Below, piece after piece: positions 53,196-62,711 of a stretch of 64,000 bases of DNA; within the stretch, counting starts at the first letter, position 1; each line of letters starts with the position of its first letter. A model generated the notes under the pieces. It made no database searches, had not been told where the DNA came from, and worked only from the letters and a program-made list of their open reading frames with translations. The DNA lies in assembly GCA_037481715.1 (NCBI GenBank), contig JBBFLD010000001.1, positions 434,001 to 498,000 on the forward strand. The letters are read 5' to 3'. The position numbers were made by a program, and so were the translations under genes. This DNA is from Rosettibacter sp037481715. Lineage in GTDB: Bacteria > Bacteroidota > Ignavibacteria > Ignavibacteriales > Melioribacteraceae.

Positions 53196-53567
53196 TTATT
53201 CTCCTTTAATTTCTTCAAATGTGATTAATCTTTGTTCATATAGTTGCGTTAAAAATTTTGTCAATCTTTCTTCAATTGGTTGGATTTTTGAACCATATTT
53301 TTTTAAGAGATTTTCTGCAATTTCTGATACTCTCTTTTTCCCATCAATTTCAAGCCAAGCAGCAGAGCCTAATTCATCAAGTTTTAGTTTTATGTATGGA
53401 TTTTTTAATTTCGGCATGATGTATTTCATACTAAATTGACTGGTAAATTTAGGAATCTGAATGGTTACCAAATTGTTTTCATCAGCATGATATTTCATTA
53501 AATGAACTGGGGTAAGCTCAAGGTAATTTGATTTTTTCAGTTTTTTTCTTCGTTCAAAAAAATTCAT
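53196..53567 (-). CDS. PqqD-like protein
   Basis: 123 residues. The C-terminal ~80 residues have the PqqD fold pattern (LDELGSAAWLEIDGKKRVSEIAENLLKKYG). PqqD proteins usually present precursor peptides to radical-SAM maturases, but no peptide or radical-SAM gene is nearby, and free-standing PqqD-like proteins are common in Bacteroidota. The N-terminus is basic (ERRKKLKK). Upstream of pepD by 2 bp. Confidence 0.75.
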   Translation of the reverse strand: MNFFERRKKLKKSNYLELTPVHLMKYHADENNLVTIQIPKFTSQFSMKYIMPKLKNPYIKLKLDELGSAAWLEIDGKKRVSEIAENLLKKYGSKIQPIEERLTKFLTQLYEQRLITFEEIKGE

Positions 53568-53693
53568 ATTAATTTCTTATTATGGTTTAATCTTATACTT
53601 CCAAACCAAAATTATGAAATTATTGCTTCTAAAAAAAAGAACATGCATATAAATCTTTTTGTTACACCTTTCAAAAGATGATTAAAGATGTTA

Positions 53694-54323
53694 TCACTTC
53701 ACTACAACTACTTTTTTCATCTGGATTATTTTCGAATTTGATGTAAGAATTATAACATAAACTCCACTTGAATAGTTTGCTGGAATTATTATTGTTCGTT
53801 TATTTGCTTCAATATGAGTTTCAAAAATTTTTTCCCCAAGAATTGAATAAAGAAGCAAGTCTCCTGAAATTGATTTTTTATTATTTATTTTGATAGCATA
53901 AACTCCATTTTCAAAAGTATATTGAAAATTAATTTCTTCTTTATTCCAATTTTCACCTACTCCAGCAAGATTATAATTTATTTCAATTGTATCTGAAAAT
54001 TGAAAATGCCCATCAATATCAATTTGTTTCAATCGATAAAAATATCTTCCTTCATTAATTAAAGTTGAATCAACAAAAAGATAATTTTTGGGCGCATTTG
54101 AATTTCCACTGCCGATAACAAATCCAATTGTATTAAACATCATTGAAATATCTGAGCGTTCAACATAAAATCCATAGTTATTTACTTCAGTTGCTGTACT
54201 CCAGCTTAGTAATACAATTCCATTTGATACTATTGCATTGAAATAAACCAGCTCAACAGGAAAGATATGATTCTGAGCAGTTAAACTGGAAATGCAAATT
54301 AACATTAAAAGAAAATACTTCAT
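53694..54323 (-). CDS. Small secreted protein with T9SS sorting domain
   Basis: 209 residues. Signal peptide about 1-16 (ends LTAQ), then a fibronectin-III-like stretch typical of this phylum (PVELVYFNAIVSNGIVLLSWSTATEVNNYGFYVERS, GRYFYRLKQIDIDGHFQFSD). The last ~75 residues form a sorting domain (SILGEKIFE, GVYVIILTSN, MKKVVVVK). It starts inside the stop codon of the PorU-like gene (4-bp overlap), so it is its co-translated partner and perhaps its cargo or accessory. Function unknown. Confidence 0.8.
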   Translation of the reverse strand: MKYFLLMLICISSLTAQNHIFPVELVYFNAIVSNGIVLLSWSTATEVNNYGFYVERSDISMMFNTIGFVIGSGNSNAPKNYLFVDSTLINEGRYFYRLKQIDIDGHFQFSDTIEINYNLAGVGENWNKEEINFQYTFENGVYAIKINNKKSISGDLLLYSILGEKIFETHIEANKRTIIIPANYSSGVYVIILTSNSKIIQMKKVVVVK

Positions 54324-57300
54324 TTAATAACAGCCAACTTTTGTATTGCTGATTCTGTCTTATCTTTTTTCTTTACAATAATTTTATAAAAGTAAACCCC
54401 ATTTGCCACAATATTTCCATCATCATCTCGTCCATCCCAATAAATTTTATTAAGATTTGTTGTTAATTCATAATCATAAATATTTATTTCTTTTATTAAT
54501 CTCCCGGCAACAGTATAGATTTTAATTTTTAATTCATCTGGAATCTGAGTAAGTACAAAAGTAAAATAAGTATAACTGCAGAAAGGATTAGGAAAATTGT
54601 ATACATTTTTTATTTCTATTTGAGAGGTAACCACAAAATACTTTTCATAAATTGGAACAGCCATAAATTTTCCCGAATCATCCTTCATAAAAATTTTTAA
54701 GCTGTGTTCCCCTTTTTCAAAATATTTATAATAACTTATAATTACTTTTCTTTCAATCGTATCATAATTTATTTCGCCCAGATTATTGAGTTGGGAATAT
54801 GAAATTATTTTGTTATCAAGAATTAATTTGAATGTTGTAGTATCGTCATGCATAAACCAGGAAGGATAATTTATTTCTATTTGAATATTAGTTTCAGGTT
54901 CTACATAATCCCAATCATTTATCTCTATGCCATTAAATTTTACAATTACAGAAGCAGAATTAATTGAAGTGATTGTGTCTTTCTCTACATAAAAAGTTTT
55001 TACTATTGTGTTATTATTTTCAAATAATTCTTTTATTTCATCTTTATTATCTATTGTTAGAATAAAATTAAATCTCCCATAACTATCAAAACTATTTATA
55101 TATTCATAAGAAAATGAACTGTAGCTTAATGGCAGTAAATTATCAACAAGAGTATCTTTCAAATTAATTATTGAATTATCAGGCTTAATAAGCTGAAGCA
55201 GAATATTAAAATTGCCAGAGTTCGATTTACCAGCATTAAAAATCTTTGTATGAAAATTAATTTTTTCCCCTTGTCTAATTGTATCTTTTTCTAACCATGT
55301 AGTTTGATAATTAGCAACTAATTCAGGAGAAGATGAATAGTAAGCTGAAAGAGACTTAATAACTGGACTTTCTTTCTTTTCATCAGCAAATAATTTTGCA
55401 ATTATTTTAATACCCGAATATTTTTTTGCATCAAGTTGATTTAAATCCACTGAATCTGAATATGAAATAAAATTATTCAATGTGTCAAATTCATTATTAT
55501 CTTTTATTCCAATCGGCATTAAAACAATTTTAGAATTGTGAGGCTTGTAAGATTCGATTATAATTTTTTCCCACTTATTTGAATTTACTATTTCAGGAAA
55601 AATTAGATAACCTTCATCGAACATTATATTTTTTGAAATTTCTATTTGAACTGGTCCTCTTGTTTGTTTTTTGTAAGCTTCAGGGACAGAACCAGTAGCT
55701 GCACCTTTTCTTCCAATAATACACCATGAATCACGATACTGAACACTATCAATATAAAAGCTTCCCAGACTTTTGATAGCATTTCGAACTTTTGAATTCA
55801 TTCCACCAAAAATATTTTGTTGAGCATCAGCACACACTGTCATAGCTACAATTGTACCTTGAGATAATGATTTAATAAAATTCACTAGTGAATCTGCTGT
55901 TCCTGCATCAGGCACTAAAAAATATTTAATTGTTTTTGGTTGAAGTGTTATTGAATCAATAATTGCAGCAGCAATGCCCCAGTAATATGTTGAAGGCAGT
56001 TGTTCATTATTATCATACAATATTGAGCCGTAGGAACCATCCAGCCATCCTGCTGATTTTATAATCAATGAAACATTTCTGCTGTTTAATTTCCAACATT
56101 TATTTTGATTGTCATAAATGGTATTTGAATAAAAAAATTCTCTGTCATAACCTACTGGTTCATTAATAAATATCTCAGCACTATTATTGATTTTCTGAAA
56201 AGAATAGACATCTGAAAACTGATTTGAATTATTATTCAACTTTATTCTGAAGTAATATCTTTTGTTAATCTCTAACTGATTTAATGGAACTTTAGTAATC
56301 AAAATACCAATTGGCTGCACAATTTCTAATGGATTTGAGAAATCAGGGTTATCATCAAACTGAATTAAAATTTCATCAGCCTTATTTTGTTCTTCAACTG
56401 GATTCAAAATCAACAATGTATCTTTAACTACGCTGTAATGTTTTGAAGAAACTAATGGCAACAGTGAAGTAGAGTAAACAAAAAATTTTATCTCAGCACT
56501 ATTATCGTCTTCGTATATTTCATCAATAGAATTTGGGGTATCTAATTCAATTTTTATTTTGTGTTCTCCTGCATGACCTTTAATTGGAATATTTAGAAAC
56601 AAAGTATCTTCATTCTTAGGAAGATTAATATCTAATAATTTTTCAAACAAGACATTGTCATTGAATACATCTTCAATTTTTATTGCGATCTTAGAATTAT
56701 TATATAAACCATAATTTGATACATTAATTTTAACCAAAGCAGAATCCATCTGGTCATTTATACTGGAAGAAATCAGTTTGATTTTAGAATTATCAATAAA
56801 CAAATTTGGTTTTGAAGGTAATGCAAGATTAATGATTGGGTCGCCGAGCAAAAGATTACAATATGTAAAAACACGATTAACATCATTAAAACCATCTTCG
56901 GTAAGCTGTTTAATTTTGGCAGCGAGATGTGTATACCCAATTCCTTTGATTGAATCTTTCAGAAATATTTCATAAAAATATATTGGAAATCTCAATGAAG
57001 TAGAAAGATAACCCCAGCTTGAATTGCCAAGATATGCTATTGCCTGTCCATCTGCAGATTGACAGATGAACAATTCTCCAAATGCATCAACATCAGGTTC
57101 TGCAAATTTTGCTGTAGAACAACCAAAATCTGTGATTAATGGAAATTTATCTGGATATTTATTTTTCAGATGTTCAACTTCGGTAATTCCATTATCCCAT
57201 GTCCTAGTTCCGCTGTGTCCAATGTATGAAATAAAGAGAGCACCTTCATAAATTATTTTTTGAAATTCTTCATTTGAATAAGGACCAAAGTTTGTTTGTG

Positions 57301-59725
57301 GTGATATTGTTTTATAAAAGTGTGTGCCGTTCCCAAAATAAGGAGGTGATAAGACATAATTTTGATAAAGTTCATCATTTACATTTTTAATTTCCTGAAG
57401 CTCTGTTTGTCTTGTTGTGTTTCCGCCGCTGAAAAATAAAAATGTCTTGTTAAATTTATCATACTTTCTTGAAATATACTTTTGATGTTTATTCATGTAA
57501 AAGATAACTTGTTCATCATTATTGGCTGGAATTCTTCCAACATACATTTGAGGTACTGCTGTTGATGAGCTGTCCCACATTACATACCAAATATCACTTA
57601 CAGGGAAACCAAAAGACATCACTAAATTTTTTCTTTGATTCATTTGTGAAGATGCAGTAACATTTTTATAATCATAATTTGCATCTCCAATAATTGTCAA
57701 ATAAGATGGTTTTGGATTACTCCAATTTTCATAAGCAGAGATTAAAAAGTTCTTTATTGCACTTGCATCAATCTGCCCATAATAAAATTCATCATAAATA
57801 TCTTCATCATAAATTAACACAGTTTTCACATTATACGAATCGCTAATAAATTTTCTGTAACTTTCTGCAGAATTCGATAATGATTTATTTGTTACTATGA
57901 TATAATCTGCACTTCTTGATTTATCTCTCAGATTTACAAAATGCTTTTTGTATCTGTAAATTGGTTCTGCAACATTTTCAGTTTTAGTAATAAAATACTT
58001 GTCGCCTCCTTTTACTGTATCAATTATCAATAATTTTTTTTTGTCTTTTCCAATCAATAAATAATTATCAATTTTTTTGAATGTTGGATGAATTTTATAA
58101 ACAATTAGATTATTTCTATCGCTCAAAATGTTTTCTACTTTTATTACTCTTACTTTTTTTCTTATTGTGTCTGGAATTGTAATTAATAATGAATCATTTA
58201 TTGCAATATTTTTTCTTAAATATTCTACATCTATCCAATCAATTAATGATTGATGAAATGAAACAGATGTTGGTATTCCAAATATTTTTATTGTGTTCGT
58301 TCCATTTTTCAATTGCTTAGAATGAAAAGATGAAATAAAATTTACTGTCTCTTTGTAGTTATATGTGATTGTATTCTGGATTGTTGGGCTGTTTAGGCTA
58401 ATCCCAATTTTATGTGTATTATAAAATCCCTCAGGATTATTGGCAACATCAGCTGAATAACTAATCAATCTTGTAAATATTTTTATTTCAGAATTTTCAA
58501 CATAATTGCTTGCATTAAAATTAATATTTAGAGAACCTGAATTTCCTATCACTAACCATGTATATAATTTATTCTCCTGCCAGAAAGGCAATTGAACTCT
58601 GGTTTCAGTTGGGTCGTAATACCAAAGCCTCTCATCTTTCTCAAGATGTAATTTTACAAGATGATAATCGATTGTATCTGTAATTTGTTCATAATTTGAA
58701 TTATCAATTTCAATTCTTTTCCCTTTTGCCTCGCCCCATGTAATCCATAAATTTGTAGTATCATTATATAAATTCATGTAATGAATATAATCTTCTCCTT
58801 TGTTTACAACTTTTCGATAATCTTTGTTGGAATAATTTTTTTCACAATAAAATTCTATGTAATCATTTTCGTTGAAGGTATAATCTTCTTCTCCTTTAAC
58901 ATAAATAGGAATTTCTTTCCCCTCTCGAAAGATTTTTATTGTAGCAAGATTAATTACATGCGGATTAATACCATGCTTGAGGAAATAATCATAAGTTATT
59001 CTGTAAATATTATCGTTTGTTGCAGATATTTTTATGTATTCTTTTGAATAATCAATCCATCTGTCACTTGAATCAGAAAAAGCATATTTGTTTTTAGCAC
59101 GAAATTCTTTTGCTACATCATAATTAACAATAAGGTTTTTCAAAGATTCGTCGAATAATGATGATTCATTACTTTTTATGAAATCTGCTTTATAATCCTC
59201 ATAAAGCAATTTTAAATTACATTCTTCAATAATGTTTAATGTTCTCTCTTTAAATGAATAACGATGTGTGTTAATTTTTATAACTGCACAATAAAAACCC
59301 CGCACCCATGTATAACCAATAATTTCATAATCTTCTTCTGGATAATAATCTTTTATGAGATTAATATTGTTTTGATAATTTTTATAAAGAATTAAATTAT
59401 TCTCGTCGATTGGCAATCTATTCAATGTAATATCCACATCACGAATTTGTGAAACAATTTTATCTGTTAATTCAACTTTTACTTTTGATTTCGGAGGGAT
59501 TGCAGCAAATAATGTTTTTGATGGCAGTTTAGGTTTCCCCGGATTTGATTCATCTTCATCATAAATAAAATTAATTTCTGAATTATTCTTGATTTCATAA
59601 ACATGCTGATTAAATTTAATGTTCAGTTCAAAACCATTTTGAATTTTCTTCACATTAATATCTTTTGCAAAAATTATTGAGTGAAGCAAAGCAAAAAACA
59701 TAAATACAAAATTAAATTCTTTCAT
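54320..59725 (-). CDS. PorU/gingipain-like C25 cysteine peptidase with ILEI-like domain
   Basis: 1801 residues, far longer than typical PorU (about 1100-1300). Signal peptide (ends IIFA) and a beta-rich prodomain region about 30-600. Gingipain-type C25 domain about 605-965 with the catalytic dyad His837 (SYIGHSGTRTWDNG) and Cys869 (TDFGCSTAKF). A CARDB-like domain lies at about 970-1080. About 1225-1345 resemble an ILEI/FAM3-type domain (GTIVAMTVCADA, IKSLGSFYIDSVQYRDSWCIIGRKG). A second CARDB-like domain lies at about 1480-1590, and a T9SS/FlgD-like end (NFPNPFCSY, WDGRDDDGNIVANGVYFYKI) from about 1710. PorU cuts sorting domains off cargo and attaches cargo to surface polysaccharide; a gingipain-like protease is the alternative. 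Overlaps wecG by 14 bp. Confidence 0.85.
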   Translation of the reverse strand: MKEFNFVFMFFALLHSIIFAKDINVKKIQNGFELNIKFNQHVYEIKNNSEINFIYDEDESNPGKPKLPSKTLFAAIPPKSKVKVELTDKIVSQIRDVDITLNRLPIDENNLILYKNYQNNINLIKDYYPEEDYEIIGYTWVRGFYCAVIKINTHRYSFKERTLNIIEECNLKLLYEDYKADFIKSNESSLFDESLKNLIVNYDVAKEFRAKNKYAFSDSSDRWIDYSKEYIKISATNDNIYRITYDYFLKHGINPHVINLATIKIFREGKEIPIYVKGEEDYTFNENDYIEFYCEKNYSNKDYRKVVNKGEDYIHYMNLYNDTTNLWITWGEAKGKRIEIDNSNYEQITDTIDYHLVKLHLEKDERLWYYDPTETRVQLPFWQENKLYTWLVIGNSGSLNINFNASNYVENSEIKIFTRLISYSADVANNPEGFYNTHKIGISLNSPTIQNTITYNYKETVNFISSFHSKQLKNGTNTIKIFGIPTSVSFHQSLIDWIDVEYLRKNIAINDSLLITIPDTIRKKVRVIKVENILSDRNNLIVYKIHPTFKKIDNYLLIGKDKKKLLIIDTVKGGDKYFITKTENVAEPIYRYKKHFVNLRDKSRSADYIIVTNKSLSNSAESYRKFISDSYNVKTVLIYDEDIYDEFYYGQIDASAIKNFLISAYENWSNPKPSYLTIIGDANYDYKNVTASSQMNQRKNLVMSFGFPVSDIWYVMWDSSSTAVPQMYVGRIPANNDEQVIFYMNKHQKYISRKYDKFNKTFLFFSGGNTTRQTELQEIKNVNDELYQNYVLSPPYFGNGTHFYKTISPQTNFGPYSNEEFQKIIYEGALFISYIGHSGTRTWDNGITEVEHLKNKYPDKFPLITDFGCSTAKFAEPDVDAFGELFICQSADGQAIAYLGNSSWGYLSTSLRFPIYFYEIFLKDSIKGIGYTHLAAKIKQLTEDGFNDVNRVFTYCNLLLGDPIINLALPSKPNLFIDNSKIKLISSSINDQMDSALVKINVSNYGLYNNSKIAIKIEDVFNDNVLFEKLLDINLPKNEDTLFLNIPIKGHAGEHKIKIELDTPNSIDEIYEDDNSAEIKFFVYSTSLLPLVSSKHYSVVKDTLLILNPVEEQNKADEILIQFDDNPDFSNPLEIVQPIGILITKVPLNQLEINKRYYFRIKLNNNSNQFSDVYSFQKINNSAEIFINEPVGYDREFFYSNTIYDNQNKCWKLNSRNVSLIIKSAGWLDGSYGSILYDNNEQLPSTYYWGIAAAIIDSITLQPKTIKYFLVPDAGTADSLVNFIKSLSQGTIVAMTVCADAQQNIFGGMNSKVRNAIKSLGSFYIDSVQYRDSWCIIGRKGAATGSVPEAYKKQTRGPVQIEISKNIMFDEGYLIFPEIVNSNKWEKIIIESYKPHNSKIVLMPIGIKDNNEFDTLNNFISYSDSVDLNQLDAKKYSGIKIIAKLFADEKKESPVIKSLSAYYSSSPELVANYQTTWLEKDTIRQGEKINFHTKIFNAGKSNSGNFNILLQLIKPDNSIINLKDTLVDNLLPLSYSSFSYEYINSFDSYGRFNFILTIDNKDEIKELFENNNTIVKTFYVEKDTITSINSASVIVKFNGIEINDWDYVEPETNIQIEINYPSWFMHDDTTTFKLILDNKIISYSQLNNLGEINYDTIERKVIISYYKYFEKGEHSLKIFMKDDSGKFMAVPIYEKYFVVTSQIEIKNVYNFPNPFCSYTYFTFVLTQIPDELKIKIYTVAGRLIKEINIYDYELTTNLNKIYWDGRDDDGNIVANGVYFYKIIVKKKDKTESAIQKLAVIK

Positions 59726-60449
59726 AATTAAGCCCTCTCACAATATTTCTGCCCCGATATGCAATTAAATAAAAAAGAAATAATGGTATGCCTGTAAAAT
59801 ATCTGTAAAATAATCTGTTCGATTCTTTAACAGCTCGATACAACCATTCAAGTTGTAAATTCTGAATATATTTTGGCGCCCTCTTTTTTATTCCAAAGTA
59901 ATAACTGAAAAAATCACCGACACATATACAATTAATTTGAGGTAAATGTTTTTTTAATACTGCTGCAATAAATTCCTGCTTAGGTTTACCCATTCCAACT
60001 AAAACAAACTCAGCATTTGAAACTTTTATCTCATTAATAATTGCTTGTAATTCATATTTGTTAAAAAATCCATGATGATAACCAGCCAGACAAAGATTCT
60101 TTTCGCAGCATTTGTTTTCAACAAATTCCTTGTTAAAATCATAACCGATTAAAAATATTTTTCTTTTTGTCTTTATCAGCTTTTGAATAAGCCAATTATA
60201 ATAATCGGTACTTGTAATTCTTTTTACATCTTTTCTTAGATAATTCAATGCTAAAAACATTCCTATTCCATCTTGATATATGAAAAAATCATTTTGTAGC
60301 AGTAAGTAATATTCATCATTGTTTATTACATGATTGAATGCGTTGAAATCAAAGTAGGTAAGAAGTATTCCTTTACTTTTGAAAAGCTTGTTTAGTGTAA
60401 AGTTTATTAAATCTTTTCTGCTTAATATTAATTTGTTAAATAATTCCAT
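59712..60449 (-). CDS. WecG/TagA/CpsF-family glycosyltransferase
   Basis: 245 residues (family about 240). GT26 enzymes add an N-acetyl-mannosamine-type sugar to a lipid-linked intermediate. Motifs: YQDGIGMFLALNYL, ITSTDYYNWLI, VLVGMGKPKQEFI and the end RAPKYIQNLQLEWLYRAVKESNRLFYRY. The Asp of STDYYN matches the proposed catalytic base region. Its ATG lies 5 bp after the preceding GT4 gene and its stop overlaps the PorU-like gene, linking glycan assembly and sorting. Exact sugar is unknown. Confidence 0.9.
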   Translation of the reverse strand: MELFNKLILSRKDLINFTLNKLFKSKGILLTYFDFNAFNHVINNDEYYLLLQNDFFIYQDGIGMFLALNYLRKDVKRITSTDYYNWLIQKLIKTKRKIFLIGYDFNKEFVENKCCEKNLCLAGYHHGFFNKYELQAIINEIKVSNAEFVLVGMGKPKQEFIAAVLKKHLPQINCICVGDFFSYYFGIKKRAPKYIQNLQLEWLYRAVKESNRLFYRYFTGIPLFLFYLIAYRGRNIVRGLNYERI

Positions 60450-60454
60450 AGCAG

Positions 60455-61576
60455 TTAAGAATCATTTAACATAGACAAATAAATTTTATAAAGTTTCTCT
60501 GCATAGATTTTATAATCAAAGAAAGTATTAACTTTGTCATGTAAATTTTCTGCAAGCTGTTGTTTTTGAATCTCAGACATATTTAATGCTTTTTGAATTG
60601 CTTCTATTAATGTTTTTTTATTTCCTGCATCGAACAAAACAGCATGCTTGCCATCTTCTAAACTTTCACTAATTCCAACAACATTTGATGCAATCAATAA
60701 TTTTTTATTAATGCCAGCTTCAAGAACTACAAAAGGACAGCTTTCAATAAGTGATGGGACAACTACAATATCGGAAATTTCATAATACATGGTTATATCA
60801 TCACAGGGTTTGATAAAAATAATTTTATCACTTTTGCTAAGAATTTTTCTCTTAATATTGTCTTTTGCATCTGTAATCATTAACAGATATAAAGCATAAA
60901 CTTTTGATACTTCTAAAAATGCTTTTATCAAAACATCAACACCTTTTTCTTCCGAATATCTTCCAACAAATAAAATTATTTTGCTTTGGTCATCTATTTC
61001 TAAGTTACTTCTGTTAATTCTTTTCTTTTCATAATTATTAGATTTATCAACCGGATTATAAAATTGAATAATTATTTCTTCCGAGACATTATAGTTGTTA
61101 ATTAGATTTTTTCTAACTGTTTTGCTCACAGCTATAATTTTATCTGATTGAAAACTGATACTTCTGTAACCATTAACGATGCTGTGAACTGTTGTAATTG
61201 TTTTTATTTTCTTTCCTGTTTTTTTGAATATTCTTTTTTTAATTATGTTTGAAATTAATTCTGGATATCGATGATGCGAATGAATTATATCAATGTTATT
61301 TGATAAACAATATTCCTCAAGTTGAAATGTGTTTGAAATTAGATAAAACAAATTTGCCATACCTTTTTTGAAATCAATGATGTGAGGCTTTATTCCAAGT
61401 GAATTGAATCTTAGCAGAGCATCTCCACCATTTGTTATAAAGTACAGGTTTATTTTGGGGATGCAATTAATGGACAATTCTTTCAGCCCTCTTAATAATA
61501 AATAAACATACTTACTTACTCCACATACATAGTTAAAGTACGGAGAGATGTGTAAAATGTTAATGTTGTCCCTCAT
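60455..61576 (-). CDS. Family 4 glycosyltransferase
   Basis: 373 residues, GT-B fold. N-terminal acceptor domain (NILHISPYFNYVCGVSKYVYLLL), C-terminal nucleotide-sugar domain with ILFVGRYSEEKGVDVLIKAF and the E-x7-E motif (ESCPFVVLEAG). Retaining transferase that likely extends a lipid-linked surface glycan on the cytoplasmic side. Overlaps the upstream GT4 gene by 17 bp. Donor and acceptor cannot be predicted. Confidence 0.9.
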   Translation of the reverse strand: MRDNINILHISPYFNYVCGVSKYVYLLLRGLKELSINCIPKINLYFITNGGDALLRFNSLGIKPHIIDFKKGMANLFYLISNTFQLEEYCLSNNIDIIHSHHRYPELISNIIKKRIFKKTGKKIKTITTVHSIVNGYRSISFQSDKIIAVSKTVRKNLINNYNVSEEIIIQFYNPVDKSNNYEKKRINRSNLEIDDQSKIILFVGRYSEEKGVDVLIKAFLEVSKVYALYLLMITDAKDNIKRKILSKSDKIIFIKPCDDITMYYEISDIVVVPSLIESCPFVVLEAGINKKLLIASNVVGISESLEDGKHAVLFDAGNKKTLIEAIQKALNMSEIQKQQLAENLHDKVNTFFDYKIYAEKLYKIYLSMLNDS

Positions 61577-62711
61577 TTATCAAATTGCAATAATATTTCT
61601 CAAAATAATTTTTGAAATTGTTCAAATTATATTTTTGTATAACTGCTTTTTTGCCATTTTCACCTAATTTTTTGCATAATGTTTCGTCATTCATTAACAA
61701 AATTATTTTACTAACAGCTTCTTTATAATTATTATGATTAAAAATAAATCCGCAATTGTTTTCCTCAATAATTTCTTTAATTCCTCCTGCATCTGTTGAA
61801 ATAATTGGCACTTCATTAAACATTGCTTCCCAAATTACAATTGGCATACCCTCTCTTTTTGATGTCAGTATTAATAAATCAAATAATTTTATGTAATGAA
61901 TTGCATCCGGAATAAATCCATAAAATTTTACATTTTTCATTGATAAAGAGGATGACAATCTTTGCAGTCTTAATCTTTCTTCACCATCTCCAATTATGAC
62001 TAAAAATACATTGTGATTTCTTAATTCATACAAAATCTTTATGATTTGTTCAACATTTTTTTCTCTGTTTAGTCTGCCTGCATAACCAATAATAAAATAT
62101 TTTTCTTTTAAGTGATTAAGTTCTTCAATTAAAAAATTATTAATGTTTCCGTTGGAATAAATTGGCAAGTATCCATTATAATAAAAATCAATTTGAGTGA
62201 ATAATTTTGTTTCATTTATTAAAATGTTTTTACTTTTCTTTGAAGGAACCAATACTTTTACATCATTAAATCTGTTTACAAATTGATGAATAATTTTATA
62301 AATAAGTTTTTCAATTTTTGTGTTGTAATCATTTTCAATAAAACTTCCGTGATAACTGAATATTAACTTTTTCCTTAAAAATAAATTTATCAATCCCGCA
62401 ATAATATATGGCTTCAACAAATGAGCATTTATAACATCAACATTTTCTGATATTATAATTTTTGTTAAATAAAAAAATATTCTGATTGAATACTTTTTGT
62501 TAAGAACAGGAAGTGAATAATATTTAATGTTGTTTTCTCTAAAAATTTTTTCAACAAAAAAATCACCATGAAAAACAACAAACTGTTCATACATTTCGCA
62601 GTCAAGATATTTTAATTGAGCATAAATATGCCGGAAAACTCCATCTTCTTTAGCAGTAATCCGATTAACAAAATGACAGATTTTTATTTTATTCTTTTTG
62701 AAGTCTTTCAT
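61560..62711 (-). CDS. Family 4 glycosyltransferase
   Basis: 383 residues, GT-B fold. N-terminal FVNRITAKEDGVFRHIYAQLKYL; C-terminal IIGYAGRLNREKNVEQIIKIL, IIGDGEERLRLQ, and the E-x7-E region KREGMPIVIWEAM followed by DAGGIKEII. Similar to WaaG/PimA-type enzymes. Overlaps its neighbours by 23 and 17 bp. Probably adds one residue of the same surface glycan. Confidence 0.9.
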   Translation of the reverse strand: MKDFKKNKIKICHFVNRITAKEDGVFRHIYAQLKYLDCEMYEQFVVFHGDFFVEKIFRENNIKYYSLPVLNKKYSIRIFFYLTKIIISENVDVINAHLLKPYIIAGLINLFLRKKLIFSYHGSFIENDYNTKIEKLIYKIIHQFVNRFNDVKVLVPSKKSKNILINETKLFTQIDFYYNGYLPIYSNGNINNFLIEELNHLKEKYFIIGYAGRLNREKNVEQIIKILYELRNHNVFLVIIGDGEERLRLQRLSSSLSMKNVKFYGFIPDAIHYIKLFDLLILTSKREGMPIVIWEAMFNEVPIISTDAGGIKEIIEENNCGFIFNHNNYKEAVSKIILLMNDETLCKKLGENGKKAVIQKYNLNNFKNYFEKYYCNLINEGQH

